Source: G965222505 sp965222505
Lineage (GTDB): Bacteria > Bacteroidota > Rhodothermia > Rhodothermales > DATKEJ01
Reading direction: 5' to 3'
Length of the DNA: 64,000 bases
NCBI GenBank assembly: GCA_965222505.1
Contig: OZ244956.1
Location: 186,001-250,000, forward strand
The stretch's first letter is position 1, and the number at the start of each line of letters is the position of its first letter. The translations under genes were made by a program, and so were the position numbers. The notes under the pieces were generated by a model that worked only from the letters and a program-made list of their open reading frames with translations, did no database searches and had not been told where the DNA came from. This document shows, piece after piece, positions 17,401-24,868 of the stretch.

Positions 17401-17539
17401 TTATGGCATCCAGCAATGCCGATTTTCCCTGGCCATTCTTGCCAGAAAGGCAAGCGACGTGAAATTGTTCAAAATCGAGTGCTGGCGCACCTTCGCCATA
17501 ACTCAAGAAATTGGTGAGCTTAAGTCGTACAGGAATCAT
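14483..17539 (-). CDS. sbcC: SbcC/Rad50-type DNA repair ATPase
   Basis: The SMC-like subunit of the SbcCD nuclease, which opens hairpin and protein-blocked DNA ends. The 1018-residue chain has the Walker A GKNGQGKSA near residue 35, a Q-loop region with FLLQGRSDRFT, long coiled coils rich in Glu, Gln, Leu and Arg, and a zinc hook CPTC at residues 513-516, almost exactly midway. The second coil is followed by the signature SGGEAFRVNFALRIALS near residue 922 and the Walker B LVIDEGFGTQD near 955. The usual partner sbcD is not adjacent on either side. The next genes upstream on this strand are cvpA and yqeY. Confidence 0.93.
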   Translation of the reverse strand: MIPVRLKLTNFLSYGEGAPALDFEQFHVACLSGKNGQGKSALLDAITWVLWGEARKSQGAIKPDEDLIRVGCTDMRVELVFDLEGERYRVIRGYHRSKSGKTNKSELEVQLFDATADTYRPITQGHLRDTQHVLLNILGLDYETFVNSAFLLQGRSDRFTRKNASERKAILAGILNLGKYDALNTLARDFERKTAQEIAQVERDVERLEGRLAEETKLQTAYETLESDLEEASEAMENLAVREKDLQEQITALRVEAERETDIKRKVEETDQRLKDTRKEALGYREKLEAAAELLARQAEIKADHARRETLQAERDNLDTQQDLHRGIERQIEAAEREFNDWKNQIERKLTELEAQQRIEKQRQEEYALKLEQVPKVKAALKTAREAHKELEELEKKVKRFENLSARKTELEKRIAEARAGLKARHEALQKSMAQKQATLTTMTDLQAKAKALEADYREFENAQAAFESTKQEGMKLSAEHKALQARIERLKDEQKEAEEKKQRIAGAEWKDCPTCGTPLTDSHRKKVLETYTEQHASIHDQVILLRHKAMQQSEQLESLRQKAREQKQAVDQLAEIPGALTRIQADMDRFQKDAQRLEQDQGEIEKLGQQLEKEAYARSEQEALRVMKETLTRLSLDQDQLRTLRQEAAQLERWQEADRELNTIRESLKSLEPTLKKRVHDLDLARKEIDEGNPKLSERIRTQKVQLSQIGYDGEAHQKIKTELAGLAGIGEQLANLLHAEQRKSEWEAAEEKTQERARQYEAELAQLRTTLGGIRDRLMIQGQVQKELDQLLAEKQTIEARIQALQVQKGQLQAKLEQREADRATLKKHQKENKDLIRQRRLYKHLRGAFGKHGIPSLIIEQTLPEIEQRANDLLSQLSDGLTQIRLETLKDKKSGRGTKETLEIRITDEQGVSRPYETFSGGEAFRVNFALRIALSQLLAERSGVRIRTLVIDEGFGTQDEQGVQNLVDAIQKVQDDFDKILVITHLKELKEVFPVRIEVVKHPVEGSRYDLVGI

Positions 17540-17692
17540 GGACCGCTAGTGCCGCCTCGGCATGCAACAGAAACGAGTGGAGAATATATGCCAATGTACG
17601 ACCCATCCCTCGGTTTCGCACGGGGTTTATTGATTCTTTGCCAACAAGTCGGCACAGGGTCCCAACCGGCCCTCCAGGAAGGCGTGAAGGGG

Positions 17693-18337
17693 TTAGTTGC
17701 CGTCTTTTTCTCCGCCGGTTTCGGGCAGGCTGTCCTTTACTTCATCCTTGATGGTGCGGTCCCGCATTTCCCATTCATCCGGGGCTTCTTCCTGTTCTTC
17801 CTGGATCATGTGTTCAAACCGACGGCCCACCTGTTCGGACAACCGTTCTGCATTGGGTAACGCACGGGAGATGACATCCCAGGTCACGGGTGCGATCTGC
17901 TCGACCGAACCGTAGAGTGAAGATCCATCCCTGAGCGCCTGGCTTGGAATGCCCAGATCGCCGACAAACATCAGGCCGATGCTAAACAGGAGGGCATATT
18001 TTAGTGCACCAACCCCGCCACCGGCCACTTTATCGAGCATCCCCAGCTTGAGGGTACTCAATATTTTTTCGATCCCCCGCCCCAACAACAGCGCAATCCC
18101 GTAGACCACCAAAAAGGTGGCGATAAACCCGGCGAGGGGCGCAACCTTGTCTGACAACCCCAAACTGGAGACCACCACGAGGCCGACCGGTTTCATGAGT
18201 TGCATGGCCAGGACAAACGCTACGGCCAGGCCCAGCATACGGGTGATCTCACCGACGCCCCCTTTCCGGAACCCCAGAATTGCGCCCAGCACGACGACAC
18301 CCATAATAATGATGTCGAGTAGATTAATGTCTCCCAT
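17693..18337 (-). CDS. cvpA: CvpA family membrane protein
   Basis: A 214-residue inner-membrane protein of the colicin V production family. Four hydrophobic segments occupy residues 5-165 with the typical opening LLDIIIMGVVVLGAILGFRKGGVGEI and a GAL-x-YALLFSIGL segment. The last 50 residues are a hydrophilic, Glu/Asp-rich cytoplasmic tail. In other bacteria CvpA supports envelope integrity and bile or acid resistance. It starts 12 nt after the yqeY stop and so is almost surely co-transcribed with it. Confidence 0.88.
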   Translation of the reverse strand: MGDINLLDIIIMGVVVLGAILGFRKGGVGEITRMLGLAVAFVLAMQLMKPVGLVVVSSLGLSDKVAPLAGFIATFLVVYGIALLLGRGIEKILSTLKLGMLDKVAGGGVGALKYALLFSIGLMFVGDLGIPSQALRDGSSLYGSVEQIAPVTWDVISRALPNAERLSEQVGRRFEHMIQEEQEEAPDEWEMRDRTIKDEVKDSLPETGGEKDGN

Positions 18338-18349
18338 ATCAGTCTTTGT

Positions 18350-18805
18350 TTAGCGGTTCAAGAGGGAACGGACCATTTGCTGGACTTGCCGCCCGTCTGC
18401 ACGGCCTTTCACCTGCGGCATGATTCGGCCCATCACCTGCCCCATGTCTTTCATGGAAGAGGCCCCTGTTTCCGTGATGACCCCGGATACGATGTCTTCC
18501 AGTTCCGCCTCCGTAAAAGGCTGCGGCAGGTATTCGTTGATAATGTCCAACTCTTCCTGTTCCTGTTGCACCAGGTCGTCCCGGTTGGCCTGCCGAAATT
18601 GTTCGATGGCGTCCCGGCGTTGCTTGGCTTGCTTCTGGAGCACGGCCATTACATCGGTTTCACTCAGGGTTGCTTCTCCCCCATGCCGTTCCGAGATTTC
18701 CTTCTGGGTGATCGCGGCGCGAAGGGAACGAATGGTACGCAACCGGACGCGGTCTTTGGCCCGCATGGCCGTTTTCATATCTTCAACGAGGCGTTGAGAA
18801 ATCAT
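18350..18805 (-). CDS. yqeY: GatB/YqeY domain protein
   Basis: A 151-residue protein consisting of the YqeY domain related to the C-terminal tRNA-binding region of GatB. It has KTAMRAKDRVRLRTIRSLRAAI at the N terminus, the EQEELDIINEYLPQPFTEAEL block in the middle, and the ending KDMGQVMGRIMPQVKGRADG, all characteristic. Role uncertain; a link to tRNA-dependent amidation or RNA binding is inferred from the family. First gene of the yqeY-cvpA pair; the 241-nt gap upstream separates it from the divergent M19 peptidase gene. Confidence 0.92.
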   Translation of the reverse strand: MISQRLVEDMKTAMRAKDRVRLRTIRSLRAAITQKEISERHGGEATLSETDVMAVLQKQAKQRRDAIEQFRQANRDDLVQQEQEELDIINEYLPQPFTEAELEDIVSGVITETGASSMKDMGQVMGRIMPQVKGRADGRQVQQMVRSLLNR

Positions 18806-19047
18806 AGGGTTTCTACGCAGTCTTGCATCAAAAGGTACATGGGCTTCTATTTATGCCAGGTCTTTGTATCTTTTTAATTGTTGTTTGTTCGCTTGCAGTT
18901 CTCAGGCAATAGCCGGGCTCCGGAAATTTGCTGAGGTCGCTTGCTGGTTGATCGTTGTGAGATTCTTGAAGCCCTCTTTCAACCGGCCCGCTCAACGAAT
19001 CACCTGCCATCAGTCCGCGCCAGCGGGCGTACCACTAACACCTAACG

Positions 19048-20280
19048 ATGAACAAATATCCCATGCCTCGTCTTCTCTTTTTGCTCTGCTTTGCGTTCTT
19101 TGTCACTTCCGGCTGTGGTTCTTCCGAGGATACCGATGCTGAGGATGCGGCCCTTCGGGCACGAGCAGAGACGCTGGCACAAGAATATATCATTTTGGAT
19201 GGACACATTGATGTTCCGTATCGGTTAAGAGAAAAATGGGATGATGTCTCGGAAGCCACCGATGGCGGAGACTTCGACTATCCCCGTGCAAAAGCGGGTG
19301 GCCTCAACGCACCGTTTATGTCAATTTACGTGCCCGCCTCGTACCAGGAAACCGGAGGTGCCAAAGCTTTTGCCGACACCCTCATTGATATGGTAGAAGG
19401 CATTGCCTCAGATGCGCCGGACAAGTTCGCGGTGGCTACATCCGTCGCCGACGTGGAGCGTCACTTTGAGGAAGGCCTGATCTCGCTGCCGATGGGTATG
19501 GAAAACGGAGCCCCGGTTGAAAGCGACCTGGCCAACCTAAAGCACTTTTATGACCGAGGGATTCGATATATCACCCTAACCCACGGACAGGATAATGAGA
19601 TCGGAGATTCTTCCTACGATACCACCGGCACCTGGCAGGGCCTGAGCCCCTTTGGCCGGGAAGTTGTTGCGGAAATGAACCGCCTGGGCATCATGGTCGA
19701 CGTTTCCCACATCTCTGACAACACGTTCTGGCAGGTGATGGACCTCACTGAAGTCCCCGTCATTGCATCCCACTCCTCCGCTCGGCATTTTACCCCAGGT
19801 TTTGAGCGCAACATGGATGATGACATGATCAAGCGCCTGGGCGAAAACGGAGGCGTCATCCAAATCAACTTTGGCTCGGGCTTCCTGCTGGGCGAATTGC
19901 GCGACCTGCGGGACAAGATGTTCGGCGAGGTAATGACCTACATGCGGGAAAACAACCTCAGCCTTGGCGACTCGCTGGCCCAGGCCTACATTGCCGAATT
20001 CCGGAGAAACAATCCGGCGCCTTATGCCGACATCACCGATGTTGTAGATCACATCGACCGCGTGGTCCATCTGGCCGGGGTCGATCATGTGGGGTTCGGT
20101 TCTGATTTTGATGGCGTCGGAGATTCCCTCCCAACCGGCCTCAAGGACGTTTCATTTTACCCTAACCTGATCTATCATTTGCTCAAACGGGGCTATTCCG
20201 AAGAAGATATTGTAAAGATGTGCAGCGGGAACGTCCTTCGTGTATGGCGCGCCGTTGAAGCACATGCCGCCAATGCCTGA
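19048..20280 (+). CDS. Membrane dipeptidase (peptidase M19), lipoprotein
   Basis: A zinc dipeptidase of the renal dipeptidase family, predicted to cleave dipeptides in the periplasm or at the surface. The N terminus is a lipoprotein signal with lipobox VTSGC near residue 25. Metal ligands expected for the family are visible: DGHIDVPY (His and Asp), GMENGAP (Glu), VDVSHISDN and ASHSSARHF (two His), and the late FGSDFDGV. At 410 residues it is full length. It begins a plus-strand run of exported hydrolases (SIMPL protein and fucosidase follow). A second M19 gene lies at 32.4 kb. Confidence 0.92.
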   Translation: MNKYPMPRLLFLLCFAFFVTSGCGSSEDTDAEDAALRARAETLAQEYIILDGHIDVPYRLREKWDDVSEATDGGDFDYPRAKAGGLNAPFMSIYVPASYQETGGAKAFADTLIDMVEGIASDAPDKFAVATSVADVERHFEEGLISLPMGMENGAPVESDLANLKHFYDRGIRYITLTHGQDNEIGDSSYDTTGTWQGLSPFGREVVAEMNRLGIMVDVSHISDNTFWQVMDLTEVPVIASHSSARHFTPGFERNMDDDMIKRLGENGGVIQINFGSGFLLGELRDLRDKMFGEVMTYMRENNLSLGDSLAQAYIAEFRRNNPAPYADITDVVDHIDRVVHLAGVDHVGFGSDFDGVGDSLPTGLKDVSFYPNLIYHLLKRGYSEEDIVKMCSGNVLRVWRAVEAHAANA

Positions 20281-20360
20281 TCGCTTGAACTATACGTTTC
20301 CGAGGTGGACAGGCGTTAGAGCACGGAGAACAACCTGCCCATAACCCTTTGAGGCTAACG

Positions 20361-21101
20361 ATGAATATCCTGTCTTTCCGTATCGTCCTGACTGGACTGA
20401 TGCTCTTATACTTTGCTTTTCCGGCCAAGGCACAAACAACAAACCTGACGACCTCTTCTACGCGCACCATCAGCGTGACCGGAAAAGGCACCCTGGATAT
20501 GGTACCGAACCAGGCCACCCTCAAGTTTAGTGTAGTCTCTGAAGCCCAGGATCCTGAAGCAGCCCGCGCTGCTAACGCAGCTTCTTCTAAAGCGGCCCTG
20601 GATGTGGTTCGTGATTTAGGGATCGAGGAGACCAAAATCCGGCTGGATCAACTCCGCCTTGCTCCAAAACGCGAATATGACAATGAGCTGCGCCGGTATG
20701 TTGAGAAAGGGTTTGAGGTCACCCGTTCCCTGACGGTTACCCTCGAAGACCTGGACCTGCTCCCCACGGTCATCGCCCGTGTGGTCCAAAATGGAGCCAA
20801 CCGATTGGACAACGTTCAATACGGCCTTCAAGACCCCGATGCCGCCAGGGATCAGACTTTGCAGATTGCCGTCCTGAATGCCCAGGACAAGGCCCAACTC
20901 ATGGCCACGGCCCTGGGTGTAGAAATTGGAGCCCCGATCCAGATCATCGAGTCCGGGTTCTCCGCCCCCACGCCCCCTCCGGTTCCCTATCAGGCTGAAA
21001 TGCGTGCCATGAAAGCGGATGCGGCACCGGAACCAGCAGCCTTCGCAGCAGGAGAAATCAAAGTCTCTGCAACCGTAAACGTGGTCTTTGCCCTTAAATG
21101 A
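20361..21101 (+). CDS. SIMPL domain (DUF541) periplasmic protein
   Basis: A 246-residue exported protein. The ATG at 20361 is chosen because a clean signal peptide (to AKAQ near residue 25) begins there; an upstream TTG at 20349 adds only four residues. The mature protein has the SIMPL layout: RTISVTGKGTLDMVPNQATLKFSV, a helical stretch rich in Ala, YDNELRRYVEKGFEVTRSLTVTLED, and LDNVQYGLQDPDAARDQTLQIAVLNAQDKAQ-type helix, ending in a KVSATVNVVF strand. E. coli YggE of this family lowers oxidative stress. Its stop overlaps the fucosidase start (ATGA). Confidence 0.88.
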   Translation: MNILSFRIVLTGLMLLYFAFPAKAQTTNLTTSSTRTISVTGKGTLDMVPNQATLKFSVVSEAQDPEAARAANAASSKAALDVVRDLGIEETKIRLDQLRLAPKREYDNELRRYVEKGFEVTRSLTVTLEDLDLLPTVIARVVQNGANRLDNVQYGLQDPDAARDQTLQIAVLNAQDKAQLMATALGVEIGAPIQIIESGFSAPTPPPVPYQAEMRAMKADAAPEPAAFAAGEIKVSATVNVVFALK

Positions 21102-22507
21102 GTCGAGCCGGTTGGATGTGTTTGGCCTTGATGTTGGGGAGCGCCTGTTCCGATCCTGTGGTGCCCCTGGAACACACCCGCCCGGTACCGACCACGGTAT
21201 CGGCCTCCCCTCTGATCCCCAAAAGCGACATCCACCCGACCCCGCAACAAGCGGCCTGGCAACGGGACGAGATGTACATGTTCGTCCATTTCGGCATTAA
21301 TACCTTTACCGACAACGAATGGGGCTTCGGGGACGAAAACCCTGCCGACTTCAACCCGACGCACCTCGATACGGACCAATGGGCCAGGGTGGCACGGGAT
21401 GCGGGGTTCAAAGGTATCCTCTTCACGGCAAAACACCATGAAGGATTTGCCCTCTGGCCCACGGCGTACTCTGCCTTCTCCGTCAAAAACAGTCCGTGGC
21501 AGAACGGCAAAGGGGATGTGGTGAAGGAAATCGCCGAGTCCTGCCGAAAATTCGGCCTGAAGTTCGGGGTGTACCTCTCCCCTTGGGATCGGCATGAGGA
21601 AACCTATGGGACATCGGCCTACAATGACTTCTATATCAATCAACTTACTGAACTCCTGACCAACTATGGGCCGATTTTCGAAGTCTGGATGGATGGCGCC
21701 AACGGTGGCCCTATCACCCCGACCTATGATTTGCGACGTATCCATCAAACCATTCGAACCCTACAGCCCGATGCCCTGATTGCCATCCTGGGGCCGGACA
21801 TCAACTGGGTCGGCAATGAGAACGGTATTGCACAGGAAACCTCCTGGAGCGTTCATGAAAACACCCGATGGCTTCCCGATGAATGCAACGTCCCGAACCG
21901 CCCCGGCTGGTTCTGGCATGCCTATGAAGACAGTCGCGTTAAAACGTTGGGTGAACACCTGAACATCTACTTCAAGTCTGTGGGCCAAAATTGCGTCCTG
22001 CTGTTAAACGTGCCGCCCAATCGGGCCGGACGATTTGCAGAACCAGATGTCAAACGACTCAGAGATTTTCGGAAAGCCCTGGATTTCATTTTCGCCAATA
22101 ACATTGCCCTTGGCGCAGAAACAGAATCCAGCAACGTCCGAGACCATGATGCGGGTTGGGCCACGGCCAATACCATAGATGGCAAACCAGAGACGTTCTG
22201 GACCACAGATGATGGTGTGACTTCGTCGTGGATTACGCTTCGTTGGCCGAAGGCCCAATTGGTGAACCTGATTGAGCTACAGGAGGCCATTCAGTTCGGC
22301 CAACGCGTAGCCGCCTTCCGCGTTGAACAGCATGTAAATGGGAATTGGCAGGAGGTCGCCCGTGGTACAACCATCGGCCAGAAGCGGCTGTTGCCCTTTC
22401 CAACCCTCAAAACCGACCATCTCCGCGTCGTGTTAGAATCCGCTGAGGGGAATCCAGCCCTGGAACACATTGGCGTTTACCTGAACCCCTGGCTAGCCGC
22501 TTTTTGA
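21098..22507 (+). CDS. Alpha-L-fucosidase (GH29) lipoprotein with F5/8 type C domain
   Basis: A 469-residue glycoside hydrolase that should release terminal L-fucose from glycans at the cell surface or periplasm. A lipoprotein signal with SAC lipobox comes first. The catalytic barrel shows MYMFVHFGINTFTD, GILFTAKHHEGFALWP, GVYLSPWDRHEETYG and FEVWMDGANGG, where D199 fits the nucleophile of the GH29 group with WMDGANG. After residue 345 a discoidin-like domain follows (ETFWTTDDGVTSSWITLRWP) for glycan binding. Translation is coupled to the SIMPL gene by a 4-nt overlap. The next gene starts 15 nt downstream. Confidence 0.92.
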   Translation: MSRAGWMCLALMLGSACSDPVVPLEHTRPVPTTVSASPLIPKSDIHPTPQQAAWQRDEMYMFVHFGINTFTDNEWGFGDENPADFNPTHLDTDQWARVARDAGFKGILFTAKHHEGFALWPTAYSAFSVKNSPWQNGKGDVVKEIAESCRKFGLKFGVYLSPWDRHEETYGTSAYNDFYINQLTELLTNYGPIFEVWMDGANGGPITPTYDLRRIHQTIRTLQPDALIAILGPDINWVGNENGIAQETSWSVHENTRWLPDECNVPNRPGWFWHAYEDSRVKTLGEHLNIYFKSVGQNCVLLLNVPPNRAGRFAEPDVKRLRDFRKALDFIFANNIALGAETESSNVRDHDAGWATANTIDGKPETFWTTDDGVTSSWITLRWPKAQLVNLIELQEAIQFGQRVAAFRVEQHVNGNWQEVARGTTIGQKRLLPFPTLKTDHLRVVLESAEGNPALEHIGVYLNPWLAAF

Positions 22508-22522
22508 GGAATCAGACTGCTT

Positions 22523-23167
22523 ATGATTCGGCAAGATTACATCCTGCGCCTCGTCGAGCAGATGACGCGCATCTTGGCACAGGTACTCTTTTTCAAGCGC
22601 GCCAAACAGGTTGAAGATGCTCTTGACTTGCTGGATGAGGTGGGCAAACTCTTGGGCCAGCAAAACAGCCACGACTTGATCCATCAACCCCCGGCTGCCC
22701 TCCTGGCGCTGGCCACACATGATGGCCAGTTGCACGGCGGTTTCCTCCTGACCCTGGCCGACCTGCTCTTTGAAGCCGGTTTGCTTGAAGAAACCGAGGA
22801 ACGATCTCGGCACATGGCCTGGTCCAATGCGCTACACCTCTACCTCATGTTGCCCAAAGATCCGAGTACACCTTTTCCGATGGACCTGAATGACAAAATC
22901 GACCGGTTGCTAAAGCGGTTGGCTCCCAAGCCCCTGGCCCCCACCCTCTACCCGTTGCTTCACACCCATTTTGAAACCCGTGGAGACTTTGCGAAAGCAG
23001 AAGACTACCTGTATCATTGGGCCAAAGCCGACCCGGCCCAGGCCCGAGAACCCGGTTTTGCTTTTTATGACCGGCTGGTATCACTATCGAGCAGCCTCTT
23101 GAAGGCCGGTCATTTACCGCGGACTGAAGTGCGTGAAGGCCGCAAAGCATGGGGCAATTTGTATTAA
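22523..23167 (+). CDS. DUF6483-like helical protein
   Basis: A 214-residue, all-helical cytoplasmic protein opening with MIRQDYILRLVEQMTRIL, the pattern of the DUF6483 family known mainly from Firmicutes. Residues 100-200 look like TPR-type helix pairs (LYPLLHTHFETRGDFAKAEDYLYHWAK). There is no signal peptide or catalytic motif. It follows the fucosidase gene by 15 nt and is probably in the same transcript. Function unknown. Confidence 0.65.
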   Translation: MIRQDYILRLVEQMTRILAQVLFFKRAKQVEDALDLLDEVGKLLGQQNSHDLIHQPPAALLALATHDGQLHGGFLLTLADLLFEAGLLEETEERSRHMAWSNALHLYLMLPKDPSTPFPMDLNDKIDRLLKRLAPKPLAPTLYPLLHTHFETRGDFAKAEDYLYHWAKADPAQAREPGFAFYDRLVSLSSSLLKAGHLPRTEVREGRKAWGNLY

Positions 23168-23214
23168 TCTAATCCAGGTTGTGTGCTATTCGTTGATTTT
23201 CAAATCGGGTAGTA

Positions 23215-23243
23215 TTGCGTCCGCCGGTGCCCGGCGGACGCAA
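23215..23243. terminator. Strong GC-rich hairpin
   Basis: A perfect 12-bp stem, TTGCGTCCGCCG with CGGCGGACGCAA, closes a 5-nt loop in the gap before the cupin gene. There is no T tract on either side, so it may be a transcript-end or RNA-stability hairpin rather than a classical terminator. Confidence 0.5.
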
Positions 23244-23300
23244 CACGTTTATGCTTCTACATGCGGAAATGGCACAACTTGAGTTAATCTATCTCTATCC

Positions 23301-23633
23301 ATGGAACGACTTACACCACAAGCGGCCCTGTCAAAACTGGCAACCGTGCAGGACCATAAATTTGTCAAGGTTTTTGCCCACGGCTCTCTGGAAGTAGAAA
23401 TTTACAAGCCGGAACAGGTAGACCTGCAACAACCGCATAGCCGAGACGAGGTATACGTGGTGGTCTCAGGCACAGGGTATTTTGTCAATGGCAAAGCCCG
23501 ACACCCTTTTCAGCCCGGAGAAGTGTTGTTTGTGCCTGCAGGTGTGGTGCATCGGTTTGAAGACTTTACCGATGATTTTGTAACCTGGGTCTTTTTCTAC
23601 GGCCCGGAAGGTGGAGAAGCCCCAACCGGTTAA
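23301..23633 (+). CDS. Single-domain cupin protein
   Basis: A 110-residue cytoplasmic protein made of one conserved beta-barrel. Cupin motif 1 is QPHSRDEVYVVVSGTGYF (the first metal-ligand His, then Glu) and motif 2 is PGEVLFVPAGVVHRFEDF with the closing His. It can thus bind one metal ion; the substrate cannot be predicted. The ATG follows a strong hairpin. Its stop lies 4 nt before the start of a small membrane-protein gene, so the two form an operon. Confidence 0.87.
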   Translation: MERLTPQAALSKLATVQDHKFVKVFAHGSLEVEIYKPEQVDLQQPHSRDEVYVVVSGTGYFVNGKARHPFQPGEVLFVPAGVVHRFEDFTDDFVTWVFFYGPEGGEAPTG

Positions 23634-23637
23634 CGCT

Positions 23638-24018
23638 ATGGCATGGTGGATTTGGCTTTGGACAGGCATCTTGGCCCTGCTGACCCTGGCCGGGGCCTGG
23701 GACGACCACAACGACGGACGCGGATTGTTTACCGTGTTGATCGGTGTCGCGTCGGGGGCAATCGCCATTGGGGGGGTCTTTGCGTTTTATCTCCCTTCCC
23801 TGGCTCAGTTTGTGGGCAGGTTATTGCTCCCCATGGTCTTTTTAGCTGCGCTTCAACTGCTCTTTGAGGGCATTCGGGATGTACAAGGGGTGCGCAAAGA
23901 CCCAGCCTTATCAGAACAGGGAAACCGGAGGTCTGTCCTGATCGGTGTGGCCGTGGTTTTCATTCTTTTCGGCGCAGCTTTAACCCTGGGTTTCCTTGCT
24001 GGCCTCGACCATTTATAG
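23638..24018 (+). CDS. Small integral membrane protein, unknown
   Basis: A 126-residue protein with four predicted membrane helices: residues 3-20 (IWLWTGILALLTLAG), 30-52, 55-75 and 104-122. The ATG at 23638 is taken as the start because it lies just after the cupin stop. A GTG at 23611 would overlap the cupin gene and add nine polar residues. No catalytic motif or known family was recognised. It converges on a DUF1624 remnant, with only 6 nt of overlap at the ends. Confidence 0.68.
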   Translation: MAWWIWLWTGILALLTLAGAWDDHNDGRGLFTVLIGVASGAIAIGGVFAFYLPSLAQFVGRLLLPMVFLAALQLLFEGIRDVQGVRKDPALSEQGNRRSVLIGVAVVFILFGAALTLGFLAGLDHL

Positions 24019-24813
24019 ATAGCGTAAGAGCTTGTATTTCGGGCGGATCCCGGCATACCACCGGCTTATCGGGTACATCAAGGCCACCACGCCGATCCAG
24101 ACGGCGTAGACGATGCCGAGACCCATGGTATAATCTTCAGGCACCCCTCGGTAGTAATTGTCAAACCACCAACCGGCTTCTCCATACCGGAGATACGAAT
24201 ACCCGATGACCAGCGCGTGAATGAGGATCAGGTGGAGCACGTAATAAAACAGCGGCACACGCCCTAGCGTAACCAACACTTTGCCCACATTCTTTCTGGA
24301 TTCCATCCAGGCCCAAACCAGGAAAGCAGGCCCCATTGTCATGAGTAAAAACAGGAGTGAAGGCGGGTATTTCTCCGCATTCAGAAAGGAAAGTATGGTA
24401 TACACTACAGAAGTTTGGCCCGACCAGGGCACAGGATCTCCATATATATTCAGGGCGCGGAGCACGACAAAGCCCGCCACCATGCCGATCCCCAACTGCC
24501 TGAACAAGCGGACCCGCTCCTCTCGCGCCCGGCGCATTATCTGACCAAATCCATACCCCACGGCCATCACACCAACCCAGGGAACCAAGGGATAAGCCGG
24601 CCAAATCCATACCCCCTCCACAGGCTTGAACCACGTTCCAGCATGTAGAAACGCCCAGATTCGTCCAAGGGCATCATCCGGCTCAAGCACAATCCCATCC
24701 AGCAAGTTGTGCCCCAGGATCATCACACATCCAATCCCCACAATCCACCGGGTTGGCAACCAGATCAGCCCGGCCATCACGATCATCGAAGCCCCGATCA
24801 CATCGAATTGATG
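24013..24813 (-). pseudogene. 5'-truncated DUF1624 membrane acyltransferase-like gene
   Basis: The reading frame encodes the C-terminal two thirds of a DUF1624 (heparan-alpha-glucosaminide N-acetyltransferase-like) membrane protein: GASMIVMAGLIWLP, MILGHNLLDG, YPLVPWVGVMAVGYGFG, YGDPVPW, FLNAEKYPPSLLFLLMTMGPA, LGRVPLFYYVLHLILIH. The normal N terminus, with the SIDxLRG motif and about the first four helices, is missing. Upstream, the open frame simply runs into the end of the prolyl oligopeptidase gene, giving 53 unrelated residues. This looks like a deletion that removed the 5' third. The remaining part has no internal stop, so the event may be recent. Confidence 0.7.
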
Positions 24814-24868
24814 CGGCCCGTGAGGGCTGGTTTTTGAATGGCTTCTTGATACACCGTATTCATCCTCG

